From Chromera velia (lineage: Eukaryota; Sar; Chromeraceae), in assembly GCA_018398765.1 (NCBI GenBank), contig JAHBMJ010001488.1, forward strand, positions 1 through 30,225: 30,225 bases of DNA. The letters run 5' to 3'. The position numbers and the translations under genes were made by a program. Shown here piece after piece: positions 8,308 to 19,127 of the stretch (the stretch's first letter is position 1; each line of letters starts with the position of its first letter). The notes under the pieces were generated by a model. That model made no database searches. It worked only from the letters and a program-made list of their open reading frames with translations, and was not told the DNA's origin.

Positions 8308-10695
8308 TCATCGAAGGGCTTGGATAATCGCCTCCATTGTGTCCTTCTCTAGTCGACTGAAATCGGGCTGTCCACGAACTTTCAGGATGTTTCTAGCGGC
8401 CCAACTGATGCAGTGTTTCCGCAAGTCGGCCATTCCCCGCCGCTCTGCTTCCCTGTCGGTCTCGAGAAGGAGAGTGAACCAGTTCTTGATTGCAGCCTCT
8501 TGAGTCGCACAATCCTGCAGACAGAATACATTCACATGTCTCTCCGTCACTCAGACAGTCGTTTCGTCGCTCGCTCGCTCACCCACACGCCTAGTGTGTG
8601 ACACACCGACACATTGTCTCTCCATTTGCGTGCATGCATGCGTGGCTCTGCTTGTGTACCACTGTGCATGCAGTTGCGCGCGTTCCAGTCCATCCGTGTG
8701 TGTATGTGTGTTGTGTGGATCAAATGAATGGAGCTTCAATGCATGTTTTCAACCTGCACTTTTCGTGTCAATTCGTCTCAAACTACATTCCCTCCCAAAC
8801 AACAGCGTGCCAAATTCCAGCACAGTGCTTGCAGCCAGACCACTTTGGCAACCTGATTGGTGCCCTCACAGATCTCTAGTCTCTTCACCTTTCCTTCCGC
8901 ACCTTCTGGATTTTCTCCACAGCGAACTTCACGCAAACGTCCCACAGATCCGGGAATGTGCGGCACTCCGCACCCAAAAGCACGTCTGTACAATTGGACG
9001 TGGAGATTCCCTCAGCAATGAATTTCTCGGCCTCGCCCTGCAAGACAAGCCGAAGGTGGAACAAAAGCACTTTTGAATTGGGGTCTATGCAAAAAAGCAA
9101 AGGGGTCTGCGGTCAATCTATGTTAGACTCTATGGATGGCGACTCTGCAAATTTCATTTCTTCTTGCAGCAGTAGTTTTTTTTTTTTTTCAAGAAGAAAT
9201 AAAATTTGTATAGACTCTATGGATGGCGACTCTGTTGGTTCCAATCTTCTCTCAGCCTGGCCACCACAGAACGCATTGCGCTCCCACACACTCGCGTCCT
9301 AGCTCGCGTCAAGAGCAGGGGTATGCACACAAGTTTACCTGCCTGCAAAGCAGGAATCTCCCATTGTCGAGCAAGTTCCATCACATCCACTGCAAAGTGC
9401 ATTTTCAGCTCCACCACGTCGGTGTGCAGGTAGAGGACTACACACCTGAGTGCTTCGAAGGAAGTGTCAGAGAATTCATAGACCCCATCAGCCCACTTCC
9501 GGAAGCCGCCAGAGAACAGACCTTTGAAATAATGGCAGCGGTCTGAGAGAAGTCCCTTGAGTCCGAAAACGCTGCGTTTGTCTGATTCAGAGCAGGTCTC
9601 CTCTTTTGAAATCAACTCGACGTCTGCGCCCGCACCGCCCTCAAAAACCCATCTCCGCATCACTTCAGTCACTGATGAAATCTCCAAACAAGGCAGCTTC
9701 ACTGAAGAGACACGCTTTCCGATCAGAATTTCCTTCCCCAGAGAAAAAATCTTATCTCCACCAGGCATCACAACCAAGCTCTCAATCTTTTGGTCTGTCT
9801 GGCCCGAAGCCTGAAAAATTTTCTCAACAGTCTGCCCCTCTCCTTTCGCATTCCCCACCTCCACCTTGTAGATTCCTCCAGTCGCTGTGCCCAAGAAAAT
9901 CACTGGCTCAGAGCTGCCAGAAATCGCACGAGCAGTGGTGTCTTCAGGGACTTTGCACTTCAGAGGTGCAGCCTGTTCGGCAGTCTGGCCTAAGTACAGG
10001 ACTCCTCTGTAGTTGAGCCAGCAGAGACGAGACGCTGTGGCGGAAAGAGTTACCGCCCCCTTCTCTAAAGGGACCTCAAATCTGAAGGTGCCACCTGTTG
10101 AAATCTTCTCGCAGCGATCCCACAAGTTATATCGATATTGCTGACATTTGTGCACAGAACATACCATATCAGGTCGTTGAGGGATCCCAACAGCTCCACC
10201 AGCAGAGACGGGTGCACTGGCCCAGTTTGGTGGGATGACCCTTGCGGCTGGACAAACGACAAAGACGAATACAGGTGCCAATACAAAGTCCATACGTTGG
10301 CAGAGATGAATGGAGTTCTTGAACACTGTGGCTGTCTTCCATCGTCCCTTGGCAGGAGACGGCACGGAGTCCTGAGAGAAGCAGTCAGGGGCGACTACCC
10401 AGTTTTCAACTTTTTCGCCGTCTTGCTCCAGTGGCACAACCACCACCAGACGCCCCATTTTGCCCCCTTTCACAACGAGGGGCATGCCGGTGTAGGAAAC
10501 CTTACAAAACGTCTTCTCTGGGTGCTCTCGGAAGTCGCCAACCTCTCCCTTCAGCTCCGAGATCTTCACGAAGAACACGTCGGTCTCTCCCTCAAGGCAG
10601 AAGAGTAGAGTGCCCTCATCCAGAAGACATAGATGCCTCGCAGGCAGCCTCGTGGACAAAACGCAGGATGTTTCAAGAGGCGGAGAAGAAGACAT
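8308..10695 (-). CDS. BTB/POZ-domain protein with beta-rich N-terminal region, three exons
   Basis: Proposed exons on the minus strand are 10695-9343, 9037-8903 and 8514-8308, giving 564 residues. The start at 10695 (MSSSPPLETSC) is where similarity-like sequence begins; in-frame ATGs exist upstream at 10839 and 10986. Residues 1-345 are beta-rich with repeated hydrophobic strands (LLDEGTLLFCLEG, RLCWLNYRGVLYLG, PVIFLGTATGGIYKVEV), possibly propeller-like. Residues ~352-451 form a BTB fold: DVELIS, then HYFKGLFSGGF, VYEFSDTSFEALRCVVLYLH and VMELARQWEIPALQ. Exons 2-3 continue with a helical BACK-like region (FPDLWDVCVKFAVEKIQK, then the Trp/Arg-rich end). BTB domains dimerise and commonly link substrates to cullin-3 ligases; whether this one does is unknown. 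Exon 2 and 3 acceptors (cttgtcttgcag, ctgtctgcag) are good, and the exon 2 donor chosen (gtgcgg) keeps phase. The first donor is odd (see findings). Confidence 0.8.
9124..9234. repeat. Inverted-repeat mini-insert flanked by a 24 bp direct repeat, inside BTB intron 1
   Basis: A perfect 24-base direct repeat (TAGACTCTATGGATGGCGAC plus TCTG) lies at 9124-9147 and 9211-9234. Between the copies sit 19-base arms that are reverse complements at 18 of 19 positions (9148-9166 and 9190-9208), separated by 23 bases containing a T run. The whole lies inside the first intron of the BTB gene. It resembles a miniature insertion with a long target duplication, or a local duplication that trapped a hairpin. 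Confidence 0.75.
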
Positions 10696-11565
10696 TTCTA
10701 CCCCAAACTTGTAGAGAAAGTGGAAGGGTGTCCGTCTCCAAGTCTGTAAAGCGGCCAAGCCGTCTCCCACTTTCACGCAGGAATTAAGAAAGGAAACCAA
10801 CACGTACAGTGACTGCTGCTCGCATGGAGCTGGAGACATCAAGTCCCTCTCTGTCAAATGAGGTGATTCGGTGTGAGGACTGCATGCACGGTTCAAACTT
10901 GATGATCGATGACATGGCCCCGGAGGGCGGAGCGATCGAGGCTTAATTGAAACATGTTCGCACGGAGCTCTCTGCCCGGGGGGCACTTAATCCCCCGCGA
11001 CTCCTTCCTCGATCCCTATATACGTTGGAGTTGCGAGCGGCTCAGAGACATTCAGAGACTGCATGTAATTGCATGTAGCTTCCGTCTACATTCAAGATCC
11101 ATTTGAAGCACGACAGACTTTCCTGAACAGCCATATGAACAGCCCCTGCAACCCTCGCATCAGCTGATGTCGCGCCAGGTCCTTTTTGGTCGTCGGACTG
11201 TGATTTTTGGTCCCCATCGCATCGCTGCCGTCTGGATAAGCACTTGTCTTTTTTTGGAATTTGGTCATCAAGCAAGTTTCCGTCTCGCGCGAGATCCTGG
11301 CCTTCAGACTCTGTCCGTATAGCGTGACTCGAAGTTGCCAGATCTCCTGGGTGGCCTGACACCCTGGCTGCCCTCTTCTTCTGGCTCAAGCCAATTGTGG
11401 TCAAGTCGGAGGCTTTGAGGACCGGGGTGGTTTCCAGATTTCGATTTATTCTTCAGTGCTGATTTTTGTTCCTTCAGAACCAGCTCTTTCTTCCTCTGGC
11501 GAGGGGTTCTTCCTTGGACTTCCCTGAGGGCTTCAGCACAAAAGCCTGAAGCTCTGTCTTCGAAC
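10696..11565. promoter_or_regulatory. Divergent intergenic region between BTB and ankyrin genes
   Basis: About 870 bases separate the start of the minus-strand BTB gene from the plus-strand ankyrin gene. The shared region should hold both promoters. A TATA-like CTATATACG lies near 11018. Direct and inverted GC-rich patches occur at 10915-10990. Open frames here (for example minus 11042-11404) have biased composition and no recognisable domain, so I treat them as chance. Promoter assignment is inference. Confidence 0.4.
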
Positions 11566-13392
11566 TTGCAGACTACCTGGAATCTGACACCTTTGGCGAC
11601 GGCGTCACTAGCTTTCCAGTTCGATCGCCTTCCGACTTGTATCCCTATGCAGCGTCCGCACCCAGTCCATTACACAGTGCACCAACCCTCGTTTTTCTCG
11701 ACGGGGTTCAGCATTCTTGTTCCTACGCCACCGCCACCAGCACCATTTCCCGTCTATGTTCCGCTCCGTAATGCAATTCCGCCTCTTTGGCTGCATCCTC
11801 GCCCTTTCCCCCCTTACCATTGTGCCCCTTGTCCGTTTCCCATCTCCCCTTCAGTCTTCCCGCAGCACCAGCAGCAGGAGAGGCAGCAGCAGCAGCAGCC
11901 TTCCCAACAGAAAGAGAAGAAGAATGAGAAGACAGAGACGTCGATAAAGACCACCCCAGGTGCCCACTCCCTCCCCCTCCCGTCGTTTTGTGTCGAGAAA
12001 GAGCTAGACGCCGTTGAGGGCGTCCTTCTGAATATTGTGGAAGAAATTCGAAAGAGGAGACGAGTGCTGGCTGCAGTCAAGGCACGGACACAGGCACAGG
12101 CACATCAGCAGTCCCAAAAGGACAATCGTGCGTCTCCTTCTCGAACAGCAGCAACAAAAACATCAGCAGATCCCCTTTCCCATTGGCGAGAGGTGAGTGC
12201 GATCCGCGGCCTTTTGATCGAGGCAGAGGGAATGGCTGCACAGATGAGAAAGAAAATCGCAGCCGCATTCGATCAGATGACGGGATGCAATTTTGCGATG
12301 GACCTCTCGGGCCTTTTGAAACGCAGGGTCGGGGCCGCCTCCGTCATTCGGTCCTTTCAGGCTGTTACGCCTGTGATGCTCCACGGAGCATTGAAGGCCT
12401 TCACGGAGAAGGGAGAGAGAGAGAATCTCTATCTTTTTCTGACTGTGGGAGCCGACCTAGATGGGTTGGTCGGAGGTAAGACTGCGCTGATGAAGGCAGT
12501 CAATGCGGAAAATTCGGAGGCTGTGGAGATGCTCCTCCAGGCAGGTGCGGGACTTGAGGTCAAAAGTAAGGGTGATAGGCTAGGTGATCGGGTGATCGTA
12601 GGTGATGGGCTCACGGCCCTTCATTTTGCTTGTCATCAGGGTCTCGGGGTGATTGTTGGGATGCTTCTTTCGCAGGGGGCTAATGCCAACGCAGAAAGCG
12701 TTAGAGGAGACAGACCCCTTCATGTTGCAGTGCGGAAGGGTTTCGTTGAATTTTTTGTTCCCCTCCTTTCGCACGGCGCAAAGCTTCATGCCAGGAATAC
12801 TGCCGGCAACACTGCTCTTGATCTTGCCGCTCTGTTAGGTCAGAGAGAGGCTGCCACAAAGCTTCTTGACCTGGGGGCAGCAGTGAATGATAGGGATGAC
12901 AAGGGAATGTCAACTCTCCACCGCACCGCCGCGGCGCTCCTAGCGGCGCCGACACCGGGGGGCCGGCGGGTCACTGACCACAAAGATGTTGCAGCTCTAG
13001 AGCTGCTCATCTCCCATGGAGCGAATGTTAATGCAAGATGTGATGACGGGCACACGGTTCTTGGCCTTGCTGTCCGGTGGGGATCCGCAGACGTTGCCGA
13101 ACTTCTGCTTGATGCCGGTGCAGACCTTCATGCAACAGACAATGAGGGACGGACGGGTCTCCATCTCGCCGCCCTTCGTACTCGTCAGATGAATGAGGTG
13201 GGCGTGGATCACCAGAAGAAACTCCGCATCGCCCAGATACTCGTATCCCGGGGCATCAACGTACATGCCTTGACCAACGACGGAATGACGGCGCTTGCGT
13301 TAGCAGAGAGAGACCTGCCTCAAGACTCCCCTATCCGCACCTTCCTGGCAGGCCTGCCTCCGCAGCCACCCCCACAAGAGCACCAGCAATAG
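11566..13392 (+). CDS. Ankyrin-repeat protein, single exon, 608 aa
   Basis: An uninterrupted 608-codon frame. Residues 1-100 are Pro/Phe-rich and low complexity; 101-122 are Gln then Lys/Glu-rich (HQQQERQQQQQPSQQKEKK). Residues 145-285 are helical and charged, including a possible coiled coil (ELDAVEGVLLNIVEEIRKRR). Eight ankyrin repeats fill ~303-600: consensus starts at GGKTALMKA (303), DGLTALHFA (347), GDRPLHVAV (381), GNTALDLAA (414), GMSTLHRTA (447), GHTVLGLAV (495), GRTGLHLAA (528) and GMTALALAE (573). Repeats 1, 5 and 7 carry insertions of about 10-15 residues. The C-terminus is Pro/Gln-rich. No enzyme domain, signal peptide or membrane segment is seen. Ankyrin arrays bind proteins, so a cytosolic or nuclear scaffold is likely. 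The true start could be the Met at residue 28, or an upstream exon may exist. Confidence 0.88.
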   Translation: MQTTWNLTPLATASLAFQFDRLPTCIPMQRPHPVHYTVHQPSFFSTGFSILVPTPPPPAPFPVYVPLRNAIPPLWLHPRPFPPYHCAPCPFPISPSVFPQHQQQERQQQQQPSQQKEKKNEKTETSIKTTPGAHSLPLPSFCVEKELDAVEGVLLNIVEEIRKRRRVLAAVKARTQAQAHQQSQKDNRASPSRTAATKTSADPLSHWREVSAIRGLLIEAEGMAAQMRKKIAAAFDQMTGCNFAMDLSGLLKRRVGAASVIRSFQAVTPVMLHGALKAFTEKGERENLYLFLTVGADLDGLVGGKTALMKAVNAENSEAVEMLLQAGAGLEVKSKGDRLGDRVIVGDGLTALHFACHQGLGVIVGMLLSQGANANAESVRGDRPLHVAVRKGFVEFFVPLLSHGAKLHARNTAGNTALDLAALLGQREAATKLLDLGAAVNDRDDKGMSTLHRTAAALLAAPTPGGRRVTDHKDVAALELLISHGANVNARCDDGHTVLGLAVRWGSADVAELLLDAGADLHATDNEGRTGLHLAALRTRQMNEVGVDHQKKLRIAQILVSRGINVHALTNDGMTALALAERDLPQDSPIRTFLAGLPPQPPPQEHQQ

Positions 13393-14512
13393 CAGTGACA
13401 TTCAGAGATCCCGTTCTTTCCCGTCATCCGATTGAGCAGAAACAGTGCAGGTGACAGTGCAGCGACAGAAGGAGAGAGTGTGTGGAAAATTCTATCGTTC
13501 TGTTTTTTTTTTCTTTTCTGTTGCCAGTGGCTGCCTTAGAGGGTATGAGACGGTCTTGGAAGTATGATCTATTTGTGTCGTGCTTAGGATCGCGATCGCT
13601 TAATGAATCGAAAGGACTCTCAAAGAGGAGACAGGTGACGGGATTGGCTGTTTTCTTTCTTTCGCTTGATCCGTTGAAAAGGTATGCTACGTACTTACCT
13701 AAAAAACTGATTAATAAGCTCATAGTAACTAAGATTAGTGCGTCATACGGCGTCATAGCATGAGGTGGGTATGTTATACTTCATGAAGAGTACATTGAAT
13801 ATTGAAGCCTAACTTTAATAGTCTTTAAAAGCTAAGTATTGTTTTGGTAGCGCGGCCGAGGGTTTGCTTTCGTATAGCGCAGGGCACAGACGGGAGCAAT
13901 CTACTATATATATGCACTAATTCTTATGATGAGATGATATCAGATTTCCGAGCTATTCTGGAGGCCTAGACTGGGGCCTCGATCCGTCTATGTCAATGAA
14001 TCGAATTCAATTTATATATGTTATTTTTGCATGCATTACTTCTTTCAACCAGAACTGTTTTCATGTTTCTGCAAAATCTAATATTATGTCAACAACGATC
14101 TGTCTTTCGCGTACATCTTTGAACAACGTACAGATGTTCTTTAATACTTCGCTAGGCTCTTAAAGCCGCTTTTCAACTCTAATCAACATTGAATCCTAAC
14201 ATAAATGTAATGTTTACTAGTGCAATGTTTAATACATGTTTTGTGACAATAGATAATGCAGGTTCTGGGTTGAACATCAGGTTGTAGTTTGACCTCCCCG
14301 GGACTTCAGACTGGACTTCAGACCACTTCAGGCAATGCAACAGGCTAGGCAACAGGCTTTGTTTTTTCAGAACCGGTGAATAAGCTTGCCTGCAGGCTGA
14401 CTACTTATTGACAAACAAGAAGACTAGCGACCGTCACGATAGAGACAAACGATTGTTGGAGACAGAAACAAAGGAATGTCGTTGACTGACTGAGCCCCTC
14501 GATCGAGAATAG
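13393..14512. other. Non-coding region 3' of the ankyrin gene
   Basis: No supported gene. Largely AT-rich single-copy-looking DNA. Frames at 13424-13763 overlap on both strands and have no recognisable features. Confidence 0.5.
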
Positions 14513-14570
14513 TCTTCCTTCCTTCCTTCCTTCCTTCCTTCCCTAGTTCCTTCCTTCCTTCCTTCCTTCT
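14513..14570. repeat. (CTTC)n microsatellite
   Basis: Two blocks of tandem TTCC/CTTC tetranucleotides separated by CCCTAG. Confidence 0.95.
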
Positions 14571-16057
14571 TGACATCCTGTGGCCCACCGAAATATTATC
14601 GGAATACCTGTTCCCTCCTGAGCTATACTGGGACTCCTCACAATGATATTATATTTGGCCCACTGCAGTCCGCTCACGAAGTCCGCCTGCCCACAAACTA
14701 TCTCACTATTCCCTGAAAATGCCCCCCCCCCCCCATTCCCTGAATTCTTCCTGTACATGCAGTGCACATGCATGAAGTCAGACGGAGGACTTCAGGAGGG
14801 GCCAGAGGGGGAAAGGAGACCGTCAACGAAAAAAACTGACGCATGCACAAAGGAACTACAAATTGAGAAAAAGAGAAAGATCCGATTTCCACCATTTTCC
14901 ACCCACAAGAAGGAGAGCTGGGCTTACATGATTTCGCTTTGGAAATCTCACTGTTAGATAGGACTTTAGCGATCGAACTATTCTTCGTTGCCTCTTGATG
15001 ATTGGCCGCACGGAAAGAAAACTTCAAGTCAAGAACCGAATTGCGTCTCCTTTCCCCTTTCGACAGGACTTCTCTGTCGGCCTTTCTCTTTTTCTTTCTT
15101 TTTCTATGTCTCCGTCCCTCCCTTTCTGTTTTTCTTTCAGCCATTTTACAGCCTCTTCTTTCCGACAATTCCGATTCGGCTTCCCCAAACGGTGCTGAAG
15201 CAGGAAGGGGACAATTCCATCCATGCTTTGCCTCTATTCCTCTTGGGACGCTTTTTCAAGTCTTCATAGGACAACACCAAAGTGCAGTCTGACAAAACGT
15301 TGAAAACGACGCCCGAAATGAATCACATACAAATACACATGCAGGAATATAAATACAGGGCCGCATAGTATCCCTCCCCACCCTTCCTGGTCGTGCTCGA
15401 CAGCAAGACTCCATCCACTGCACACCCGCAAGACTTCATTCAGTACTGCTCCACTCGACCCCCTTATTCTGTCTGACGCCGATGCGGGCCGAATGTGGCC
15501 CCCTTCATGAGTACAAAGAAGAGGGCGCAGGTCCTGGCCACGAAGCGTGCTCCCTCACGCGTTCTTTGTTTGGTGCTAGGGTAAAAAAAGAGCACACAAG
15601 ATCACGAAACGATAACTCTCAGTTGTTCCCTCTGGACCTCCGTCTCTTCTCTCTCCTCTGCCTCTGCATAAACGGACTCATGGGGTTGCAGGTTTCCCGT
15701 CCCCATTCTCTTTCTCAGTCCGTCCACAAGGATCCACTCCAGAGCTCTGGCAGGGGACAGAAGCTTGCAGTAGTGGAAGCCTCGCGCTGCAAACGAAAGA
15801 CAAAAGCAACGAGAGGAAACAAAGCAAAGAACTTCAATTAAAAGAAAAAAAAACCAATTTAGAGATAGCTGGAGGCGCTCACAATCTGGTAAAAGACGGA
15901 GTTGAAAGTCCCAGTCAGAATGCCAAAGAGTGAAGCAACCAGCAATTTGGTGATACACGTCCGCTTCCTTCCGGCAACGATGGATGGATGTTCGTTTGAG
16001 TGCATGTCCCTTTTCGAGAGGCACGGAGCAGCCTGCTCGGGCAGATTTGCCAACCAA
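14571..16057. other. Non-coding region 3' of the hydrolase gene
   Basis: Contains 13 C in a row at 14722-14734 and a TATA-like AATATAAATACAGG near 15346. Further on are T/C-rich and A/G-rich blocks (15080-15170, 15838-15853). Minus-strand 15859-15960 encodes a hydrophobic stretch (KLLVASLFGILTGTFNSVFY) followed by a stop. It could be an alternative last exon of the neighbouring hydrolase giving a C-terminal membrane anchor, but no splice phase fits cleanly. A short plus-strand frame from 15482 or 15508 downstream of the TATA-like motif is not supported by anything else. Confidence 0.4.
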
Positions 16058-19000
16058 CTAACCTGCAGGGATTGGGTTTGTCAGTTTGGTGGCAGTGAAA
16101 GGCGCAGAGACCGTTGCTACTGCCTCCTCTCCCTCCCCCGTCTCCTTCCATGTCAGGTAGTTCCAAATCCACAGAGGGCCTGCAGAGAGAGAAATCAGAA
16201 ACAAAGAAAACAAAACAGAAATGGATGAATCACCATGCAGAAACATACAAGCAAGAAAGGGTCTACTGAGGATTTGATCTGTGCCTTCACGTCCGCCAGC
16301 ACAACTGGAGGAGAAAACACAACAAAAGCGAAACTGGAATCAAAGGCACATACATACATACATACATACGTACACTCAGGAAGTACGCCGAGAAGTGGCA
16401 AGTGGATCGAGGCGGACAAGTAAGGGAAGGAAAGAAAGAAAGAAAGAAAGAAAGAAAGAACGAAAGAGAAAAAACGAACGACAGACCGACCGACCAGCGT
16501 TGTACGGTCCCTTGTCCTCTCCCATTTTCAGCTTCACTCCCCACGTCTGAAACCTTTCAACGGCCCCCTGTCCCGCGAGCTCTTCCGCCGTCTTGACGGC
16601 CTCCTCGTTCACGCGCTTGCAGAGACTTTCCGTCTCGTCGAGTTCGTGGAAGTCTGCCTCAGACTCGGGGACCCCTGCCTTTCTGCGTTGCAGAGGTGGC
16701 AGAAAGGAGGGAGAGAGTTGGAAGTTTCGACGTCACGGCCGAAAAAACGACAAAAAAATCCGAGATACAGAACAGCAAACTAGTAGGCCGGTTGTAGAGG
16801 GTCCCTCTGTCCGCGGCTAGATCGCAAGAAGGCACGGAGAGTCTCTAGTCTGTTCACCTCAATAGATTTTCGCCCTCATCTCTTTTGTTCGTTCGTGTGT
16901 TCTTCCGGAAAAGAAAAACAAGTCCCGAGTCGTAAAACTCTGCGCAATCTTCTTGCAGAGTCACACCTTTTTCTGGTCTGTTCTGCCCCCCCTGACTCCC
17001 CTTAGTTTTTAGTAAACTCCCTCTGCATGTCTCTGCGATTGACGTACCTGTACAGGTGTTCACGAGATACCAGCTTTGCTTTGATCTCCGATGCAGCCGT
17101 CGGGGCCATTCCTGTATCGAGGCCGTCAAGCTTGTCGTAAATGGCTTCGCTGACCTGCACAGGGGGTAGAAACAAATCGCCACCTTTCGCAACTGTACAA
17201 AAGGAGCCCGACAGCCTGTTCTGTTTGCACATGCGACCAAGGGAATGATTGAATGTCTCATGGCCCCCTTGCCCTGCCCGATGTCCTAAACAAACAATAC
17301 ACCCTGCACTGTCGCATTCTTTAGAGAGGAAGGAGACTGATCTCTCCTGTCTGCCTTTGTGAGAAAAGGCGAACACAAGAAATAGACAAGCCTACAAACA
17401 GACAGACAGACAGGCAGACCGACTATATGTTTCTTCTTCTCCCTCCTTTTCTTCATGAACACAACAGACAAAAAGAAAGAAAGAACAAAGGCAAAAGAAC
17501 AGAACCAACAATCAAACAGCGTGGGCAGGGGGCCCGAAAGGTGAGAGTTAAGCGCCCCTTGCCTCTCCACCTCCCAACAGACTTTCACTTGATCACTGGG
17601 TTCACACGTTAATCCTCTGCTGCTTCCACTCAAGAGAAGGGAGAGAAAAAAACAAAAAAACAACCAAGAAAAAAGAAAGACAAAATGCACGTGTTAACCG
17701 GCACCGTCATGTTCTTTAGACAGGGGTGGGGGGACAGACAGAAAGACAAGCAGACAGACAGACAGACAGACAGACAGGCAGGCAGACAGACAAACAGACA
17801 GACCGTTGTCACATTGAGAGTGCAGGATGCTGACGGCTCTTCGCAGGTTGTGTCGACAGACGGCAGGTGGACCGGAAGAATTTCCCACACAGGATGGAAG
17901 TTGTCGTTCACCCTGTACGAAGCCTTCAGCTCTCCTCCTGAAGACAAGTGTGCAAGCAAAAAAGAAAAATGAAAAGATGACCAGTGCAGGAGAACAAAAA
18001 AGACGCCGCCCACAAGGTCCCTCCCAGCTGAGACAGAAAGAATCACGCAGGGATGGATGCGCACTCACCCTGCTAAAGAGGTCAGAAGATAGCGTGAGCG
18101 AAATCTTCAGACTTGAGTGTGAAAAAAAAAAAAAAAAATTGGAACCGAATGGGGGGAAGGAACACTTCACGGGGCCCTCTCACGGAATCATGATACGCTG
18201 TACTTTTTATTTTTTGTTTGGAAAGGCCAATCATCAAAATCCCGGTTTCTTTTTGTTTCCCCCTTTTTCTTTTTTGCAGAGAGAGACAAACGACGGACCG
18301 TGAAGCGACTGCGCATACTCGACCCAAGGGGAGCCCTTCGTGCACTTGTCTGACGGGGGGTTGACGGTGGAGGCCTTGTAGTTGCAAGGAGGGCGGAAGT
18401 GGGCGAATCCCTCCAAAGTGAGGGCCTCCAGCATGGGGTCCACAAGGGCCTCTGTGGACTTGACGGCGGCCTCCACTCTGGTTGTCGGACTTCTTCTTCC
18501 TTTTCTCTCTGCCTCTGTTTGTGTGATCTGTCTCTTTGAGTCGAGGTGGGAGTGCAGGAAGTCCGAGAGAAGCCCTGCAGCCTCGTCCGAGCACTCAGAC
18601 CGCTCTCTCGATGCTTGCAGGTCCCGCGACTTCACGAAAGAGGGAGCAGACCCCTCCTGCAGATTCATGATGGAGGTAACACAAGTAGAGAGGCGCGCGA
18701 GCAGAAAGAAACGGTGCAGTGTCGACGCAGCGGCAAGCGAATGGACAAAAGAGTGAACTTCTGACAGTCGCCGATACTCTCCCTTCTCTGTGTGTCTCTC
18801 TTCCCTCTTTTCCATCTTTTGCCCAGTATCTGTCGCTGTGTATTGAGACCTAGATGGAGACAACGTCCAAGGACTTTCCATTGCCTCATTCTTGTTGCTT
18901 CTCTCTCGCTCTGCCCACACACAGAGTCATGCAGTCTGACGCATGTCCGATCTAAGCTCACCTCAACGTCTGTCGAGAGCATATGGTTGCAGCCTGCCAA

Positions 19001-19088
19001 AAGAACGACGGGGAAGTCCTTCTCTGCCTGACTCCGCTCCTGAGAGGAGACCTTCACACGGTGCCAGAACTCCTCTGCATCCATCCAT

Positions 19089-19127
<39 letters not shown>

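Noticed and set aside
10141-10164. A 24-base in-frame GTATGT...CAG segment in BTB exon 1 (minus strand) that could be a micro-intron
   Set aside because: Too short for ordinary splicing, and the frame is open through it; left as coding.
10138-10608. Plus-strand ORFs opposite the BTB gene
   Set aside because: They are antisense shadows of the well-supported minus-strand exon.
12193-12198. Perfect donor GTGAGT inside the ankyrin gene
   Set aside because: The nearest acceptor would make a 34-base intron that shifts the frame; the ORF is continuous without it.
14988-15292. Overlapping Phe/Ser/Leu-rich ORFs
   Set aside because: They arise from a T/C-rich low-complexity stretch open in three frames.
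15346-15841. TATA-like box followed by a plus-strand ORF (15482-15841)
   Set aside because: No recognisable protein features, competing short frames, and no splice-consistent continuation.
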